Shown piece after piece: positions 1 through 13,093 of a stretch of 64,000 bases of DNA. A program made the position numbers and the translations under genes. Each line of letters starts with the position of its first letter. Positions within the stretch are counted from its first letter, which is position 1. The DNA lies in the NCBI RefSeq assembly GCF_933775445.1, contig NC_065872.1, forward strand, positions 11,594,001-11,658,000, written 5' to 3'. Source of the stretch: Argentina anserina (lineage: Eukaryota > Streptophyta > Magnoliopsida > Rosales > Rosaceae). Under the pieces are notes generated by a model that worked only from the letters and a program-made list of their open reading frames with translations, was not told the DNA's origin and ran no database searches.

Positions 1-918
1 AGTTTGGGGTTAATCAACTTTAAAGGTCATTAGGTAGCTAGCTGGTTAAGTGGTTATAAATACACGTATACCTTATTGATCAGAATCCAAATGCAAGAGA
101 ACCCCAGACAATACAAAGCAATAGTTGGCTTTGCAAATATTTTAAGCAAATTTTTATTAGTTTATGAGATTGAGAATCTTACCGATCTTTGTTATTATAC
201 TCTGATGGCCGGGAGACTATGCTCATTATTTTGTCTTACAATTTACAACCCGATTGTGACTCTGAACACGCTATATCACTACATGAACAACAGAACAATA
301 TATCACGGACCGTCTGTCAAATTGTTGTGAAAGTCTTCGTAACTGTTCTACATGTTATATATTCGTCACTAATCCAAAATGAGTGTGGCTAGCTTAATCC
401 TACCACAAGGATTCACTACAAAAAGCTTAGGCAAATGCCTTTTGTGGTGACTACCAGCAACCAAGCTAGTATATAGAAGTATGCACTCAAATTAATTAAG
501 CATGCATGTTCGTCCCTATATTTCTTCACTTAAAGTGTGAGAGGTTAAACCGTTAAAAGCGCACACCTTTGCATTTCATGACTAGAATTAGGCCTCCTAC
601 TGCCTCGCACGTCCTTCATTTAATCTAAATTACAAGTACTAAGCCGTATTTTCCATGCCAATACACAATGGATCGTGATTTATGAGGAGGAGGTAGGAGG
701 CTGGAGCAAGAGCTTCAAATCCGACCTTATCGGTTGGTGATCACCAAGTGATAGTGATTGTGACTGATAACAAGTAATGATGCATGATATAAGTAACCTA
801 AGACAAGACGGAGGTAATCTATTACTAGCTAAACAAAGTAAAATTCTAGCTAAAGATTCTTCTAAATTCATTTGTGATCCGGTATATATATTACATGCTA
901 TAAAGTCGGGTTTAAACA
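1..918. other. Intergenic DNA at the left edge
   Basis: No gene recognised. A short hairpin (CACTACAAAA pairing with TTTTGTGGTG, 415-450) resembles a miniature CACTA-type end, but no partner is visible. Confidence 0.3.
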
Positions 919-1050
919 CTGTGCAGCGCTGCATACCATACATACCGAAACAGACGATGAAAGAGTGTGTCTTGAAATGCACGTGAGATATGTGAAGTAT
1001 ATGGACAGTAGATTATGGCCGATGCACGCATACAGCGATGTAGCATATAA
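919..1050. mobile_element. MITE family copy 1 (about 130 bp, diverged)
   Basis: Shares GTGCAGCGCT, CATACATACCGAA, TGTCTTGAAATGCACGTG and other blocks with copies at 26580 and 29575. The right terminus is degenerate. Confidence 0.6.
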
Positions 1051-1626
1051 TTTTCCCTATAAAGTCTTCAAGTTTCAACAATAGCAGCTGCGCGCGGTAT
1101 GGATCAGGGAGCAGTGGCACTTCCAGTCTTCCACTGAGACGACTCTACTATAACACAGGAAGGGAAAATATATGTATCAATGTATGAACGTACAAAATGC
1201 AAAAGATATCAACGGTCAATTTGAAAAATGGGGTGGCGTGGAAGGACATGCAACGTCCGATAGCGACAGGCCGGCAGTATTGGTCGATGGATTCGGAAAG
1301 TTGAATGACACGGTGCCGTCCAGGACAAAACAACCATGAGAATGACGGACACTATTTGTTGTATTAAAACGAAAGTGGCATGGGATCGAAGGGAGGAAGA
1401 AGAAGGCCGGAAGAAACTAAAATTTAGGGTTTTTGATTTCCATAAGAACGTGGTAACAATATTAGCAGTGTCTTTATAAGCATCTTTCATTCTTTCAGTG
1501 GACCAATTACCTTGTTAATAACCTAGCTGCGTACGTACAATGCCAGGAACTTGTTTGAAGACCGTCTGTTGATTCCATTCGCTGAGATGTGTTGATCTTA
1601 TATATGTCAAAAATATCTCAGCTTTA

Positions 1627-1630
<4 letters not shown>

Positions 1631-1706
<76 letters not shown>
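1631..1706. repeat. (GA)n microsatellite, about 76 bp
   Basis: Uninterrupted GA dinucleotides. Similar shorter tracts lie at 5174-5212 and 25189-25212. Confidence 0.97.
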
Positions 1707-1707
<1 letters not shown>

Positions 1708-4700
1708 TTGTCTTTATATTTCTCCAAAGGGAAAATGATCAGCTAAGCTAAGGGCATGGAAATAACTCGTTATGCGATAGTTCCATTTAGCTTTTGGTAG
1801 CTCGATTAGTTCGCGGTGCAAGTTCATCACGTACGTACAAACCAACCACGGAAATATCCATGCGCAAATTTAGTCGTAAAAGATGAATAGATCGATCTAT
1901 CGATTTTTAAATGTCATGTATTGCCTGCTGCATGAATTGGCCCGGCTGCGCCAGCTTTGATCCTTGAATTGTTAGATCAATTTTGGACATATCACATATT
2001 ATATGATTATTATGTTTAATGTCATAATCTATTTCTACATGAAAACAAAGATAGTATCAAATCTAGTTTCTAATAATTTCGTTTATTATATCATTATGGT
2101 AAAGAATCCTAATTTAAGTCTAGAAGCAAGACTACAAATCAGTATTGAATCATGAATTTAAATAAGATGACTTAACTTACAAGATGTCTTTAATGGAATG
2201 ACTCTTAAGGGTTAAAGATTCTCTATATATAGATGGTAAACGTCCCTGTTATCACTACGAGTTATTTGCGTAAGTTTATGTCCATTGAGAAAGCAGAGTA
2301 GTGACTAACAGAAGACTTTGCCTAGCACCTTGTGACTTCGGATTAAAGCATAATGGATCACGGTGTCGTCGTTCATGAAGATGGTAAGTAAATCTCATTC
2401 ACTAACTTAACGATTAGTTGTTATGCATATGATCTTTGGTTTTGTACTCATATCATGTAAATTGATTTACATGAATACCTGATTTGGATATATATATATA
2501 TATATATATAGAGACCTAAAAATGATGGTTGAATATCAGTGCTAACAGGGTATGGTGTTAATAGTGTTGTGGTCCAAGAGGTACCTCTCTCCCTTAGTAA
2601 TACGAAACCAGGTTCTATGTGTGTATGCCAGCAAGATAGCAAATATCAACTCCATCAGAAAAGCTCACTTGGACATTTAATTTTTGCCATTGGTTTCTGA
2701 AAACCATTTTAATATACATTAATGTATGTTATATATTTCATATCTGACGATTGATATTATTTTGTGAGTTTAGTCAGAAAAATAATATATATTGTCAACC
2801 GTTGGATATTAGATTTATAATATACATATAATAGATTAACTCTTTTCAGAAAATTCTAAAACTCCATCGCCTCATGCATGTATGTACCTACTGTTGTCAG
2901 AAAACAAGGTACGCATCTAACATCTTGCTAGGAGTCTTGAAATTTAGGTAAAAGATGAAAGGCCTTTGCTCAAAGACGTAAAAGTGCTACAGGATATACA
3001 AACAATTTGATTTCTTCACACATTCTCAGTTTTGTCATCTAAGGCGAACTACAGCATGGAGATTGATACAAGAACAATTAACAAAGGGGGAAACCTTACT
3101 AACTTGTCATCAGTGGAGTCCTTGACCAGTTGGGTGGAGTAAAGTTTCAAAATTTAATATGCAACCCTTTTTCGGTTTAATATGAAAGCTACCATCTTTT
3201 TCCTGCTTTTGCCATTTGGTGATGTATATTTTCAAGGCCTTCCAGAATGAAATGGGTGAAAGTGACCTCTTTTTTAGAGGGTATTTATTAATCTTAGTTG
3301 GGATGGGGGGGGGTCTTCTTTCTCTTCCAGCTTTCTTGAAATTTTTATTGTGTATGGTTCTTATATCCATATTTAGTGGGGATCATGACAATGAGAGGCT
3401 ATGGCTCTTGACACATATACTTGATATTTTTATCAAAGCTATGTTTGAAAAAATGGGATTGCCTAGGTCATTTGAAAAGAAAGGATCACTTAGGTCACCA
3501 TCCAAGCTGTCTTAATTACATCACATCATTAATGAACTAAGATGAGTTAGCTAAATTAGATTCGGCTAATTAAGCGGCTAGAGCCACTAAGTCAGGCAAG
3601 CTCTTTGTAAAGATGATTAAAAAAAATGTTTGAATTAGTCCTAACATGCACGTAAAACGTTTTCTTACTAAACCAATCACGATTCAGTCTAAAATTCTAC
3701 TCAAACCGATCGGACAAGCTCAAAAGATTCAGGGCTAGTTAATTAACTTGATAAGAAAACTTATGTTAATCAAATCGTAAATGCTCCCGATCGTAATCCA
3801 TTTTGCTTCTTAGATTCTAAGTATGATGCATGACTTTTAAGAGTGTTTTCACTTCCATCGGATTATTTTTAAATGTTTCTGATCTATACGTAACATTTTC
3901 AATTTCATTTGCTCTTCGACACAAAACATAGCAAATAGCCAAATACTTGTTTGGTTTGTTAAAAATTTGTTATTACGAGTTCCAAGTTTCTAATCATGCA
4001 TGGAGATAAGTCTCACCTCCATGTAAGAGTGGGACGAAGGTCCTATATCATTTGTGTGCTTTATATCATTTGCATATTGTATACACATCTTTCCGCTCAG
4101 AATTTGTAAATAAACAAGAGAACTGTCGCGCACGGCATTTGATCGCATGTGAAGCATTGCATTTGTGCTTGCATGTTGTTGATCAACACCTCACGCAAAT
4201 CTGAATAATTTGTACGATTAAAATTGATGAATTAGAAATATCCAGCGGACATTTTACTTTTTTTTTTAAGTTCTTATTTAAGAGTGATGTTCAACTTCTC
4301 GTCCAAAAAAAGAAAGCTTCGTTTTAAAAACAATGGTATAATGTCAGAGACAAACACATCTCAGTAGCTCATGGCGTCCGATCCTAGGTTGGTTCTCAAC
4401 ATATTCCTTCATTATTGCTTTTCCTTCTCTCACTCTGACACACCACCTCATACTAACTCCAAAGTTAAAAAAAAATGCGATCCATTTGAAAATAAGATTC
4501 AATATTTCCCTTGGTTTTATTTGGCTCATGTCAAAGATTCTGGAGTAAGCTGGACTCGTATACTCGATTTCTATAACTTAATTAGGTCCCTTTCAAAAAA
4601 GAAATCTTAATTAGGTACAGAAAGATAAAGAGAAGTATTTAACGAATTGTGTTGATCCCCATGGCATGTTCTATCGATTATTACTCAGAATTTGTCTCAT

Positions 4701-5171
4701 ACGGCTGTAGGTGCATAGCTAGGGCATTGTCCTCACAATAGAATATTTACCGTAGATGACATACTTAAGGGCTTTTAATACAATACCAGACAAATTAGTG
4801 TAGCTAAAACCCCACAAAGCTAGTACATTTCACACTAATCATAGTACATAGATTTCTCATCGCTTTACATCAATTTCTCATCGCTTTAAATTTGAAGAGA
4901 AAGTATGATATGGACTGGATTTACCCCCAAAAAAAACTTTTTACTGCTTGGATTGGAAAACAAAGGGATTCGGAGGTATGCAAACAAAAGGGTTTCACAA
5001 AAAAGAAATCACAAAGCAAATTCGTCTTGACAAAAAAAAATTGCAAAATCATATCGTGGTAAGATCCAGCTAGCAGTAAAAGATCGCATGGAGCTTGGTG
5101 ATGTAATTTTTTTCAGATGTTAGTAGTACTCTGTAATCGAGAAACAAAAAATGATCCTTCATGCATTGTCA

Positions 5172-5213
<42 letters not shown>

Positions 5214-6250
5214 CCCTGTAAACTCGTACACTCTCATTGTTGGTGGGTGGGATGGTAGCTAGTGCCCACCAGCACTCACTCTTCATCATCAGGTCACATC
5301 AAAACGGTAACTTTAAACATAAAGAGATTGATAAAAAAGAGTGGTCGACGATCTGCCTTTTGATTTTCCCAAATAGCCATGGACGTGTTCTCCAGGTTTC
5401 CGCGCGCACAGTACTTTGTTTCTTTGCAACTGATCGATAACCACAATAATATACACGACAGATTCGCACAGTAACGTGATTAATACACGTAAAGAACTGT
5501 CAGTCATGCAAAGATGCATATAGCCCACCAGGCCCACGGAGGGAGACACTGTTATCTGACATTGCTCAACACCCACCCAATCTTCTGTCGTTTCATTTGT
5601 GTTTTTGCTCAAGTTGTTTTTTTACTGGTTCATCCCCCATGTTGGACTCCTGGGAACGACGACGACGACTCTGTGTTCTCATGCACCACAGAAACTGCAC
5701 AGATCCCTAGGAGCAGTGCATCTGATCGGATCTGAGGTACTAACACCCTCCTAGATTTCTGAACGATTGCTCTGTTTGGGTAATGGGGCTCAAACAAGTT
5801 CTACAGTTGGCCCATCTGGGTCGTCATGATGCTGTAAATAACAGATATCACGATATTGATTCTTTGTTTTTTATTTTTCTTTTAACCTTTCTATTCCAGG
5901 TTTGATAATTCTATCTTTGGCTAGTGAGCTTAGCCAGTTAGCTAGCTAGAATATGGCTGCTCTACATGTTCATTTGTCCTTTATGTTATACTGTGGGCTG
6001 AGCTGAGCAGAGACGTCCTGGGCCCTTTTTCTGGGGATCGATCTCTATTCCGGTCAATTACTACTGCAGTTCACGTACTGCTCTCTGTTTTGGATAGAAC
6101 ACTACAAAGTGTGTGTGAGATTGGTCATTGGTGGTTTCTTCATGTTCATTCAATTAAGTTTGATGAGTTTCAATGCTTCAGATGGCCGGCTTGCTTTAAA
6201 CTTTCAAGTAGGTTCCTTAAATATTTGTAGATTACATAATTTTGTGGTAA
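1707..6250. other. Gene-poor intergenic DNA
   Basis: Only short frames without recognisable domains. 3110-3515 has overlapping frames of 86 and 99 codons on opposite strands, neither convincing. No RNA gene seen. Confidence 0.4.
5174..5212. repeat. (GA)n microsatellite
   Basis: Uninterrupted GA tract of about 39 bases. Confidence 0.95.
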
Positions 6251-6768
6251 CAGCCAGTTTGGCCCCGAGGTGATTATGAACTTTAGAAATAACTTAGCCT
6301 GTCAATTGTGTTGGGTGAAAAAACGTACAATGGCCCCTGTATAAAAGAAGGTCATAATTAATTCCCCCATGTAGAAGCTATATTTTAGGTGCCTTATCAT
6401 TGTCTTTAATCTTTAAATGCCCCATGTTGCCCAGTTTTGTTTCCACCACTTGGTCATTTTGTTTTCCCAGTGTAGTTTGATTGGAGGTGACAAAATCAAT
6501 TTCCAGCTCGTACGGTGTGGGTTTTGTTTTTGAGTTTTTGTATGTGGAACTTTAGTGGGTCGTGTTTGTCCATTATTTATAGTTGTAATCGGCTTTAGAT
6601 ATTAGGAGGGTCTTTGAAACCGACATAACTTTTGTTCATATGGTGAGTTATACGTAGTAAGAAGCAACTTACCAAACACTGTTACTAAATTTCGCAAGTG
6701 ACAGTAGTCACAAGTCGCAACAAAATCAAAATTGTTTTTGTATTTATCACCTCGGGGTCAAACTGAGC
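6251..6768. mobile_element. Possible inverted-repeat element, about 520 bp
   Basis: CAGTTTGGCCCCGAGGTGAT at the left pairs with the inverse of CAGTTTGACCCCGAGGTGAT at 6745-6764. No clear target duplication was found and the exact ends are uncertain. Confidence 0.5.
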
Positions 6769-8552
6769 CTAAATTGTTTTGCTAACGTGAGATACTCGGC
6801 CAATTAAAATTTTGCTCTTCAATTCTTAAAAGTCTCAGTGCTTTTATTTTTAAGTTTTAATATGGCTTCAATATCTTGTAATTTCATGTCTTCCATCAAA
6901 TTGATAACGTTCCACTATGATGCCGGAAATCCCATCTGCTTCCTGGTTAAGAACCACCTTGAGCTTGCCCGCTATTTGGAGGGGGTTCATGGCCGGTATT
7001 GAGAAATTTGTATATTGGAGACTTTGAAATAAATATATTATTTGTCAGTTGTATATAAGAGTTTCATTTCTGTAAGTGCGTAGTTGCGAGTTGGACTCAC
7101 TAAAAATTATTCGTATAATCATTTATAAAATTCTCGAGACTCCGTTGTTTAGGGTCTATACGCCCAGGCCCCATATGCCTAAGGACAGCCCCGTTTTGTT
7201 TGAACTGAAATTTCTTTTCACCATGAGCTTAGAGCAGAATCATCGTCATAAAAGAATAAAAAGATACTTAACCTGCTGGAAACATGACATTATGGAGTTA
7301 GCATATATAAAACACCAGATCCATCCCAACACTAATGGTAAAAAACTATACAAGTTGAAGCATGAAGAGAAATTATGTCTGTGAATTGAGTTCAATGTTT
7401 TAAACAACTCCTAGTTCTTCTGGATTTATTTATCATCTGAATCTTTGAGTGTGATGCAAAATGATGTGTTTTTTAACAGCCAAAATTGGAAAAATGAAGT
7501 GTCAGGGCCTCGGGAGCAAACACTTCTAGGGGTTGGCTGGGTTACTGAAATCTGAAACTTGCCTGGTCCAAACGCATTTCCCGGAATCCCGGTTTACGTT
7601 TCAATGATTATGGGCTTGGGCTTCTATTACAATTTCCCATCTTATATATTTGAACTAGGGATCATTTCTTGTGGTTGAAGACTAGAAGCTATATATACAT
7701 GTCAACTCATGTGCGTGTGGAATTGTTGATGATGATCCATTATGAGCTTACAGATGAAGATATCTGTATATCGTACAGATATCGAGATTGGGTGTACATA
7801 GTAGTGATTTTTCAGGGCGTTCTTTGACTTCTTTCCTCCTTGCTTGTATCTTTTTCTTGTTGCATTGATATTGATAGCGAAATAGGAATACAGGGGAACC
7901 TCTTCCATTTCAAGCTAGAATGCATTTGGAATTTTGGACTAGTTAACAGAGTTATGTGATTTGTTTTTGCATAATAGTTCAGATCAAAAAGTATAGGAGG
8001 TGGACAAGATAGAGAGCCAATTTATAGTGAATTAGTCAAAGTTGTGGTTCCCTTGTCACTTTTAAGTTTCAATTTTCTAGAGTAGTAGTTGTGCTAATCT
8101 GTTGTTGTAGTTCTATATAATTATTATTTGCTTGTCTTTTTTGAAACCACTACAGATCTATAATGGAGAACATGAAACATTCTCCTGATGAAAATTGGTT
8201 TTAAATTTCCTTTGAACTCATAAGGTTTCAACAAGTAATAGATTTTCTTCGCATAATAATATGGAACACATTTTAAGGCCTCGTGTTTCAACATTATATA
8301 TATAACAACCTTATTTGGCTATCAAAACTGGCATGCTATTGATAAAAAAAAAACTGGCATGCTAGTTAGCTGATTAGTGTTTATATAGGATTCAAAGCAA
8401 TATCTTTGCGATAAGATTGGCCTACAATTCTTTATCATTAGTCTTGTGACAAATGCTGCCCGTATCAATAGAGTATGAAAACTAAATTCCAATTATATAT
8501 TCAAAGTTTCCTGATCTTTATAGTTTATTTCAGTCTTTTTCAGGGGTTTCTA

Positions 8553-8556
<4 letters not shown>
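6769..8556. other. Gene-poor intergenic DNA
   Basis: AT-rich. The longest frame (7076-7384, 102 codons) has no recognisable domain and does not look coding. Confidence 0.4.

Positions 8557-8588
<32 letters not shown>
8557..8588. repeat. (TA)n microsatellite at a MITE border
   Basis: TA tract directly left of the element at 8590. A second TA tract (9062-9090) borders the element at 9091. Confidence 0.95.
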
Positions 8589-8589
<1 letters not shown>

Positions 8590-8594
<5 letters not shown>

Positions 8595-8950
8595 GCTTTT
8601 CAGGTAAGGAGACCCTTATTTTAGCTTAAGGAACAGATTTTCATTTTTGACCAACTTTTCGATCGAGTTTTTACATCTCCACCGTCAAATATCTAGGCTA
8701 TAATGTATAGATCATCTCCACAAAATTTCACCTGATTCCATCACCGTCCGGCAAATTCAATACGTCCATTGGTTTTGATTAGTTTGATACCTTAACGATC
8801 ATAAAATCGGCTGAAATTTTGTGGAGATGATCTATACATTATAACCTAGATATTGGACGGTGGAAATGTGAAAACTCAATCAAAAAGTTGATAAAAATGA
8901 AAATCGTACCTTAGCTTAAGGTACGGACCTCCGTACCTGAAAAATTCCGT
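8590..8950. mobile_element. Fold-back MITE, 361 bp, in a (TA)n tract
   Basis: Almost the whole element is an inverted repeat: the left arm (8600-8735) pairs with the right arm (8810-8945). Both ends contain TTTTCAGGTA followed by GGAG. It is bordered by TA microsatellites at 8557-8588 and 8951-8961, so the target duplication is probably TA. Confidence 0.8.
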
Positions 8951-9058
8951 ATATATATATAATTAGTGAATTGCTATTCTATCACGAGACATCCTACACC
9001 TACTTTGAAACAACAAATTACAATAGAATAAAGAAGACATAAAAATAGTGATGAGATG

Positions 9059-9090
<32 letters not shown>

Positions 9091-9096
<6 letters not shown>

Positions 9097-9487
9097 ATGC
9101 AGAGTGAAGCTTCACTATGAAATTACAGAGTGAAGTTCAAATTTTGGCACACTTTTCAGTCAATTGTTTTCACCATAAGCAATTCAATATTTAGGTATGT
9201 TATTCAAGATCATCTCTACAAAGTTTCATCGAATATGACAATGGTTTGAGCTTTCAAAATTGAGATTTACATGAACGGTTCACGTTGAACAGTTTTAATT
9301 CATTCATTGATTTAATCTAATTTCAATACCTTAATGATGTCTGAATTAGAGAAACTTTATAGAGATTATCTTGAATAGCATACCTAAATATTGAATCGTT
9401 TATGGTGAAAAAAATTGACCGAAAAGTGTGTCAAAATTTGAACTTTACTCTGTAATTTCAGAGTGAAGCTTCACTCTAAATAGAGAC
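9091..9487. mobile_element. Fold-back MITE, 397 bp, in a (TA)n tract
   Basis: Starts GTCTCTATGCAGAGTGAAGC and ends in the inverse of GTCTCTATTTAGAGTGAAGC. Each arm carries the palindrome AGTGAAGCTTCACT near its tip. Arms of about 110 bases pair. Flanked by TA repeats on both sides; no coding capacity. Confidence 0.85.
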
Positions 9488-9501
9488 TATATATATATAT
9501 A

Positions 9502-12046
9502 TCGAGTATTGATCCTAGTGTATAACAACTTCAATTCAAAGATAATTGCATTTGGTTCTAGTTAACTATTTTTTAACAACATTATATATCTTATATCTTA
9601 TATTTTATGTTATATGTTATAGGGAGATCTGTTGTTGACAAACCCGTCGTCATTTATTATTTTAGTGTAGGTTTTTTTTTCCTTTTTCCGAAAGTATTTT
9701 AGTGGAGGTTATGACTATGGTAAAATACTTCGAAGTTATGCAGATGATGATAACCAAGAAAAACAACAGGAAAGAAATGAAAAAAAGATGACAAGGAAAG
9801 CCATTGTGTCATTTTTATTCATCTATAAAATACATAGAATTTGTGTGAAAATTAATAGAGTTGTGAAAAATTATCCCCAACAACAAATGTCTAATTGTCA
9901 AACAACGACTTGTAAATTCATGATTCATGACTAGCTACGCGCACGTACGATAGGTAGTAAGGTCCATGAGGAGGTTGACAATAAACATGAGGTCAGGTTC
10001 ACTAGTGATGATACCCTCTACAAAGCTTTCTTATCAAGAACAATGGCTAGCTTTTACTATAATATATAGTCTTCATCTCTAGCATTAGGTCGACATAGTG
10101 TCATATATATTGTCTCTATCTGTTCGATCAATTTACATTATCTATACAAAATTCTTTACAAAATAATCTTACAAGTACGTGAAAGAGATTCACGATTAAC
10201 AACATTGTGGGCAGTAAGTTCTTCAGTAGGTGCATGTCGAATTTTTCAGGAGTCACCATTACAATTTACAAGATTGTTATCGACTGTTTTATGAATTAGG
10301 CAGGCGTTGAAGTTCGATCGACTTAAATTACCTATACAAGAGTTTTCGTTATAAGAGTCTTTGTTACAAGATTTGTATTCGTGCTCTGAAACCTCTCAAC
10401 TGTGACACCCTGGGAAAATGACCTAGTCCAATGAATAAGAGATTCCTAATTGGGTGATTAGTTAGTTGCTAGTGATGGTGGTTGTAGTACAACTACTAAT
10501 CGCCACGTGTGGCCGAACACCATCCGCAATGGGAATCCCAATCCGATTCCCAACTCGTGCTAAATGCTTTTGGCTCGAGACGCGTGTACTGGTCATCCAC
10601 GTGCACCGTCGTCCCATCAGAGCGAAACTCCGTCGTCGGCGCCTGTATTTCGTTAGCCACCACCACCCACAGCACGTAGTCCATCCGATGGTGGGTCCCT
10701 TTCTCCGTTCTGTATTAATTGGCATGGCGACCGTCCATTGTTTTGCGTCTTCTTCTACCCAAAGTCCAGCTGTGTTCTCATTCCTCATCAGCACACAGCT
10801 CAATCCAGAGCTAAAGGACAAATGTATCCCTCATGTAATAGTAAAACTTTTATGGATTATTGTTTGAAACAGAGTTTGGAGTCTGATAATTAGATGTTAG
10901 CCCCATATTATTTGGTCTAATAACTTAAATCTATGTTTGTAAATGAGATGTCATGAGTTCAACTCACAACAGATTCTATATAATATATTATTTATCGTAC
11001 TTAGTAAAAAAAAGTTAGATACTCATATATGAAATTATTATTATTAGTGTAAGGAAAATCATAAAGGAAGAGACCCGTGCGAATAATTAAGAATAATGTT
11101 TACTTTTTCCATACTTTGTTTTTCTCTTTACTTTTTAGAGATCTCAACTTTTTTTATTATTACTACTATTGAATGACTAATGTGAGGTGATCTCAACATA
11201 CCTCAATAAATTGGAGAAATATTTTCAAGTACATGGTTAACATGCGAATTAGGTACCCTAAACTGAGTTTTGCAGGAACAATGATGCCGAGAGTTTTGTG
11301 GTGTCAAAAGGTTTACCGTGTTTTATGTATGTTTTTTCACCAGCATTGCAAGTTAACATTTGACAACCAGTTGGTGCTCATAAAACATAAGAGAACTATT
11401 AGTAAAATTAAACAAAGCACATTGATGTTTCACCAATGTATATATAATGGTGAAAGAAAAGTGAACTCTTAACCAATTGAGAAAACAATCGTATATGTCC
11501 ATGATCAGCATCATCGCCTCTCCTTTAGATGAGATTACAGTAATCTCGAGCGTTAAATTGTTACAAAATTATAACCTCCCATAAGACTACTAATTAATGA
11601 GTATTTTTCACACGGTTAGCATCATAACACCCACGTACTTTACTTAAAAATAACTCCCTCCACCATCAAATTTACATTCAAAAATGGTTGAGCATTAATC
11701 TCTAGTTAGTGACCATGTGAACATTTTTGTGATTATTGTCAAATAGACTATCTCTATCTTGATAAACAAGACATGAAATCAAGGGCGGATCTAGGATTGA
11801 ATTTTAGGGAAGGCTTCAAATTTGGTTGAAGGAAATTTTTTTTTGACAATGCGAACTGAAATCAGAGAACTAATCCATGTGAAATCGATGGAGAATCGGT
11901 CAATTAGATAGTACCTGAAAAGCTGAAAGTTGAGTGAAGATGATTAGATAAAGAAGGCGGATCGCCCTAATTCCCTAAGCCAAAAAATCAGTCGCCATCT
12001 CAGGCCTCTTCTTCTGTGTTGGTGTCGCAACTCCATCTGTGACTGT
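9502..12046. other. Intergenic DNA with one GC-rich island
   Basis: 10490-10800 is notably GC-richer, with two perfect G-boxes (CACGTG at 10504 and 10598). Frames of 119-133 codons on both strands there look like by-products of composition. The rest is AT-rich and empty. Confidence 0.4.
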
Positions 12047-12187
12047 CAGGGTGGAAGGACCGGGGGAGTATGGCGGAGGATTGGAGTAGGCGAGCAGTAG
12101 TGGAGACTGTAGACTACGATCTGTGAAGGTGGGAGGACCGAAGGAGTGTGGTGGAGGACTGGAGCAGGCGAGTAGTAGTGGAGATCG
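12047..12187. repeat. Two imperfect tandem units of about 79 bp
   Basis: The block GGTGGAAGGACCGGGGGAGT...GTAGTGGAGA at 12050 recurs, diverged, at 12128. It lies just upstream of the OPS-like promoter and follows a GGGCGGATCTAGG motif at 11783 that often marks small transposons in plants. Confidence 0.6.
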
Positions 12188-12462
12188 GCATATCACACAT
12201 TCGCGCGCCTCTTCTTCTTCTTCTTCTTAAGTTGTGTGCAACTCGCAAATACATACTAGATTTTTTTTTTCTTAGGTTAGCATACATGTACAAAATATAT
12301 TGGGCTTCAAATTTGGTAATAGGAAAAGAAATGAAAAAGGGTATTCAAGTAACTAAACCAAATTTGTCATTCGGCCTACATAGAATGGAATTTTCTTAAA
12401 ACCTCCCATGCGTGCGTGTGCCTCTATTCGTAGACAAAACGGGAACAACTCTCTCCCTCTCC

Positions 12463-12470
12463 TATAAATA
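12463..12470 (+). promoter_or_regulatory. TATA box of the OPS-like small gene
   Basis: TATAAATA lies 93 bases before the ATG at 12563. This predicts transcription starting near 12495 and a leader of about 65 bases with no upstream ATG. Confidence 0.7.
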
Positions 12471-12562
12471 GTTGCACACCAACAGAGAATCAAGAAAACT
12501 AAAATCAAAACAACCATTATTGATACACACAGAGAAACCAAACATCTAAACCAAAACCAAAA

Positions 12563-13093
12563 ATGGGATGGTCAGAATCAGAGAGAGGACTCTGCAAGAA
12601 GCACCCGGAAGTGAAGCAGTTCCCCGGCGCCGTCTGCTCGACATGTCTTAGTGAAAAGCTCTCTCAGCTCTACGCTCCTCCCTCCTTCTCCGACGTTAAA
12701 GTAACTGCGGATTTCTTAGGCTACGGCTTCCTCCCAATCCACTCTCGCTCTTCTTCTAACTACACCTCCGCCTCCATCTCCCCGCGCGCTTCTCCTCCGG
12801 TGAGCAATCCCGGTCGTCGAGGGCTCCACCGGCGCAACGCCTCCGAGGTGATGGGCCGTTCGGTATCGTTCATGTTTAGCAGCAATGGGACAAAGGGTGG
12901 AGAGCATCATGGGTTGATGAAGAAGAGCAGATCGGTTGCGGTGGTTACGAAAAGTGGCGGGAGTCATAGCTTTGGAGATCAGGGTGTGATGAAGAGCGGG
13001 AAGAAGAAACGAGGGTTTTGGTCGAAGCTGATTAAGGGGACGGGGAGGAAGACCAAGCAGGTTTTGAAGCACTCCAAGATTGCTCTAAGATGA
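12563..13093 (+). CDS. Small OCTOPUS-N-terminus-like protein, 176 aa, intronless
   Basis: Single-exon gene of unknown function. The ATG at 12563 is preceded by a TATA box about 95 bases upstream and an A-rich leader. The N-terminus has Cys11-x2-His14-Pro and Cys25-x2-Cys28-Leu, the CxxHP...GxCxxCLxExL pattern found at the start of OCTOPUS/DUF740 proteins and of a group of short unnamed plant proteins. The middle is Ser/Arg-rich. The C-terminus (about 147-176) is strongly basic with GFWSKLIKG and ends in KHSKIALR, suggesting a membrane-associated or phosphorylated tail. It is much shorter than OCTOPUS, so it belongs with the short relatives and is not a truncated OPS. The C/H pattern could bind zinc, but this is inference. 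The coding call is firm; the family assignment is moderate. Confidence 0.88.
   Translation: MGWSESERGLCKKHPEVKQFPGAVCSTCLSEKLSQLYAPPSFSDVKVTADFLGYGFLPIHSRSSSNYTSASISPRASPPVSNPGRRGLHRRNASEVMGRSVSFMFSSNGTKGGEHHGLMKKSRSVAVVTKSGGSHSFGDQGVMKSGKKKRGFWSKLIKGTGRKTKQVLKHSKIALR

Noticed and set aside
1515..1727. Minus-strand frame with a long Leu-Ser repeat
   Set aside because: It is the (GA)n microsatellite read in frame, not a gene.
3110..3515. Overlapping 86- and 99-codon frames
   Set aside because: No recognisable domain and opposite-strand overlap; composition-driven.
5665..5700. TGTGTTCTCATGCACC, similar to the start of miR398
   Set aside because: Only about ten bases match and no complementary arm lies nearby to form a precursor hairpin.
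10462..10867. Frames of 119-133 codons on both strands
   Set aside because: Mutually overlapping and without domains; explained by local GC-richness.
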